Of a stretch of 8,212 bases of DNA, positions 6,642 to 8,212 are shown one piece after another. Each line of letters begins with the position of its first letter. Position 1 is the stretch's first letter. Both the position numbers and the translations under genes were made by a program. The notes below the pieces were generated by a model. That model saw only the letters and a list, made by a program, of their open reading frames with translations. It had not been told where the DNA came from and did not search any database. The stretch is from the NCBI GenBank assembly GCA_027031685.1, contig JALVPS010000499.1, forward strand, positions 1 through 8,212, read 5' to 3'. The stretch is from Gammaproteobacteria bacterium. GTDB taxonomy: Bacteria; Pseudomonadota; Gammaproteobacteria; UWMA-0217.

Positions 6642-8023
6642 AAAGAACTGGCATCCTGCTGCCGGCGGGGCTGCTCGCCCTGTGCGGCGCGCTGGCCGGC
6701 CAGGCCCGGGCCGCGGGCTTCGCCCTCACCGAGCACTCCGCGTCCGGCATGGGCACGGCCTTCGCCGGGGCCGGCGCCGCCGCCCACGACCCGTCCACGG
6801 TATGGTTCAACCCGGCCGGCATGACGCGCCTGCGGGGGGCGCAGATGAGTGTCGCGCTGCACGTCATCGCCCCCAGCGCCGACTTCACCGACAAGGGCTC
6901 GTACATCAACCCGGCCCTGACCGGCAACAATGTCACCCCCGGCTCCCTGAGCGGGGCCGACGCCGACGGCGGCGTGACCGCCGTGGTGCCCAACTTCTAT
7001 TACGTGCGGCCCTTCTCGTCCGACCTGTACTTCGGGCTGGCCGTCAACGTGCCCTTCGGCCTGGAGACCGACTACCCGGCCGACTGGGTGGGCCGCTACC
7101 ACGCCCTCAACTCCAAGGTGACCACGGTCAACATCAACCCCTCGCTGGCCTACCGGGTGAGCCCCAAACTGTCCATCGGCGGCGGCATCAGCGCCCAGTA
7201 CATCAAGGTGGATCTGTCCAGCGCCATCGACTCCGGCGCCCTGTGCCTCAAGCTGGCCCAGACCACCGCCCAGCAGGCGGCCTGCGCCACCGCCGGCCTG
7301 CTGCCCAACACCGTGGCCAACGACAGCCAGGTGGAGATCAGCGGCGACGACTGGTCCTTCGGCGTCAATCTGGGGCTGCTCTACGACGTGACGCCCAGCC
7401 TGCGCCTGGGCCTGGCCTGGCGCTCGGCCATCGACCAGGACCTGTCCGGCTCGGCCGACTTCACCGTCAACGCCGCCCTGCAGACGGTGCTCACCACGGC
7501 CGGCGTGCCGCTGCTGCAGGACACCGGCGTGCGCGCCACCGCCTCGCTGCCGCAGAGCGCCACCCTGTCCGCCGCCTGGCAGGTGACCCCCGAGGTCGAG
7601 CTGCTGGCCGACGCCACCTGGACCGGCTGGAGCAGCTTCGACGAGCTGCGCATCAAGTTCGACAACCCCGCCCAGCCGGACGCGGTCACCGACGAGAGCT
7701 GGGAGGACGTGTGGCGCTTCGGGCTGGGTGTGAACTACCACTACAGCAGCCGGCTCACCCTGCGCGGCGGCCTGGCCTATGACAACGAGCCCATCCCCGA
7801 TGCCGAGCACCGCACGCCGCGCATTCCCGGCAACGACCGCACCTGGGTGGCGGCGGGGGCCGGCCTGCGGCTCGGTCCGCGCCTGTCCCTGGACTTCGGC
7901 TACGCCCACTTGTTCGTGGACGACACGCCCATCAACCACACCGACGACAACGGCTATGCCCTGCGCGGCGTGTACGAGAACAGCGTCGACATCCTGAGCG
8001 CCCAGCTCAACTGGCAATTCTGA
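6638..8023 (+). CDS. fadL: FadL/OmpP1-family outer-membrane long-chain fatty acid transporter
   Basis: A 461-residue outer-membrane beta-barrel that takes long-chain fatty acids or similar hydrophobic compounds across the outer membrane. Residues 1-25 are a signal peptide ending ARA, so the mature protein starts AGFALTEHSASGMGTAF (26-42). This is close to the AGFQLNE start of mature E. coli FadL, whose N-terminal segment plugs the barrel. The family's NPA motif is at 58-60 (WFNPAGM). Alternating strands follow to the end, with loops such as 'DYPADWVGRYHALNSKVT' near residue 150, and the chain ends in Phe as expected for BAM-assembled barrels. An insert at about 199-225 (SSAIDSGALCLKLAQ onwards) carries two cysteines that could form a disulfide in an exposed loop. 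AGAGGAG (6621-6627) is a good ribosome-binding site 10 nt before the ATG. Some FadL relatives carry aromatic hydrocarbons, but the neighbouring genes favour fatty acids. Confidence 0.93.
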   Translation: MKRTGILLPAGLLALCGALAGQARAAGFALTEHSASGMGTAFAGAGAAAHDPSTVWFNPAGMTRLRGAQMSVALHVIAPSADFTDKGSYINPALTGNNVTPGSLSGADADGGVTAVVPNFYYVRPFSSDLYFGLAVNVPFGLETDYPADWVGRYHALNSKVTTVNINPSLAYRVSPKLSIGGGISAQYIKVDLSSAIDSGALCLKLAQTTAQQAACATAGLLPNTVANDSQVEISGDDWSFGVNLGLLYDVTPSLRLGLAWRSAIDQDLSGSADFTVNAALQTVLTTAGVPLLQDTGVRATASLPQSATLSAAWQVTPEVELLADATWTGWSSFDELRIKFDNPAQPDAVTDESWEDVWRFGLGVNYHYSSRLTLRGGLAYDNEPIPDAEHRTPRIPGNDRTWVAAGAGLRLGPRLSLDFGYAHLFVDDTPINHTDDNGYALRGVYENSVDILSAQLNWQF

Positions 8024-8036
8024 GGGAGAGCGCACC

Positions 8037-8212
8037 ATGATCCACCGCATCCAGCCCCTGCTGGCCGGCGCCCTGCTGGCGCTGACGGCCTGCACCGACG
8101 GCACCAGCTTCAACTTCGACCAGGCCGCCCAGCAGGCGCAGCAGGACTTCGACGCCCAGCAGGCCAGCGCCCCCAGCGGCATCTTCAAGCCCCTGTTCAG
8201 CCCGGCGGACGG
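8037..8212 (+). CDS. Lipoprotein, 3' truncated; possible VolA/Pla-1-type surface lipase
   Basis: The gene starts 13 bases after the fadL stop, with GGGAG (8024-8028) 8 nt before the ATG, and runs off the window after 58 full codons. The product begins MIHRIQPLLAGALLALTAC, a lipoprotein signal peptide with lipobox L16-T17-A18-C19. Thr at +2 predicts sorting to the outer membrane. A Gln/Ala-rich linker follows (about 27-44), then SAPSGIFKPLFSPAD. That segment looks like the opening of VolA/Pla-1-type lipases, where 'F-x-P' leads into a 'G-V-x-P-x-P-N-D' motif, and in Vibrio volA lies beside a fadL gene and frees fatty acids for import. The catalytic region is outside the window, so lipase function is inferred from position and a few residues. 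The lipoprotein call itself is firm. Confidence 0.82.
   Translation, partial: MIHRIQPLLAGALLALTACTDGTSFNFDQAAQQAQQDFDAQQASAPSGIFKPLFSPAD

Noticed and set aside
6515..8188. 557-codon open frame on the - strand opposite fadL
   Set aside because: It mirrors the fadL codons and lacks any recognisable domain, while the + strand codes for a signal peptide and a full FadL barrel.

Overview
The window reads as chromosomal DNA of a GC-rich Gram-negative bacterium, most likely a gammaproteobacterium. The grounds are an OmpA-type peptidoglycan-anchoring protein, a FadL-type outer-membrane barrel, and a membrane-associated FadE of almost exactly the length of the Escherichia coli enzyme. The genus cannot be read from the sequence. 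All supported genes lie on the + strand.

Left part (1-1025): the last 36 codons of an unidentified gene run through an ATGA stop/start overlap into an exported OmpA-family protein (108-1025). These two genes use a looser codon set (ATA, AGA, AGG, CTA, CCA and GGA all occur) than the genes to their right. A gap of about 420 bp follows (1026-1448). Its first part is GC-rich and holds no convincing gene. Its last ~140 bp form an AT-rich island with interleaved AATAAT/ATTATT inverted repeats just upstream of a regulator gene.

Middle part (1449-6446): a tightly packed operon encodes a TetR-family repressor resembling the PsrA group, a FadE acyl-CoA dehydrogenase that starts at GTG within a GTGA overlap, and a long-chain acyl-CoA synthetase whose start overlaps the end of fadE by 14 bp. 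Together they activate fatty acids to acyl-CoA and carry out the first oxidation of the beta-oxidation cycle under probable repressor control.

Right part (6447-8212): a new promoter (TATAAT at 6477-6482) and a leader of about 150 nt precede a FadL-family fatty-acid transporter (6638-8023). The leader carries a possible 39-codon reading frame with a strong Shine-Dalgarno sequence, and its stop overlaps the fadL ATG. Thirteen bases after fadL a lipoprotein gene begins and runs off the window. Its position and short visible sequence suggest, without proving, a surface lipase of the VolA/Pla-1 type.

As a whole, 1449-8212 looks like a fatty-acid scavenging locus: possible release of fatty acids at the cell surface, import by FadL, activation by the synthetase, and oxidation by FadE. 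Each family is known. The least described parts are the fadL leader frame, the regulator's upstream repeats and the unfinished lipoprotein.
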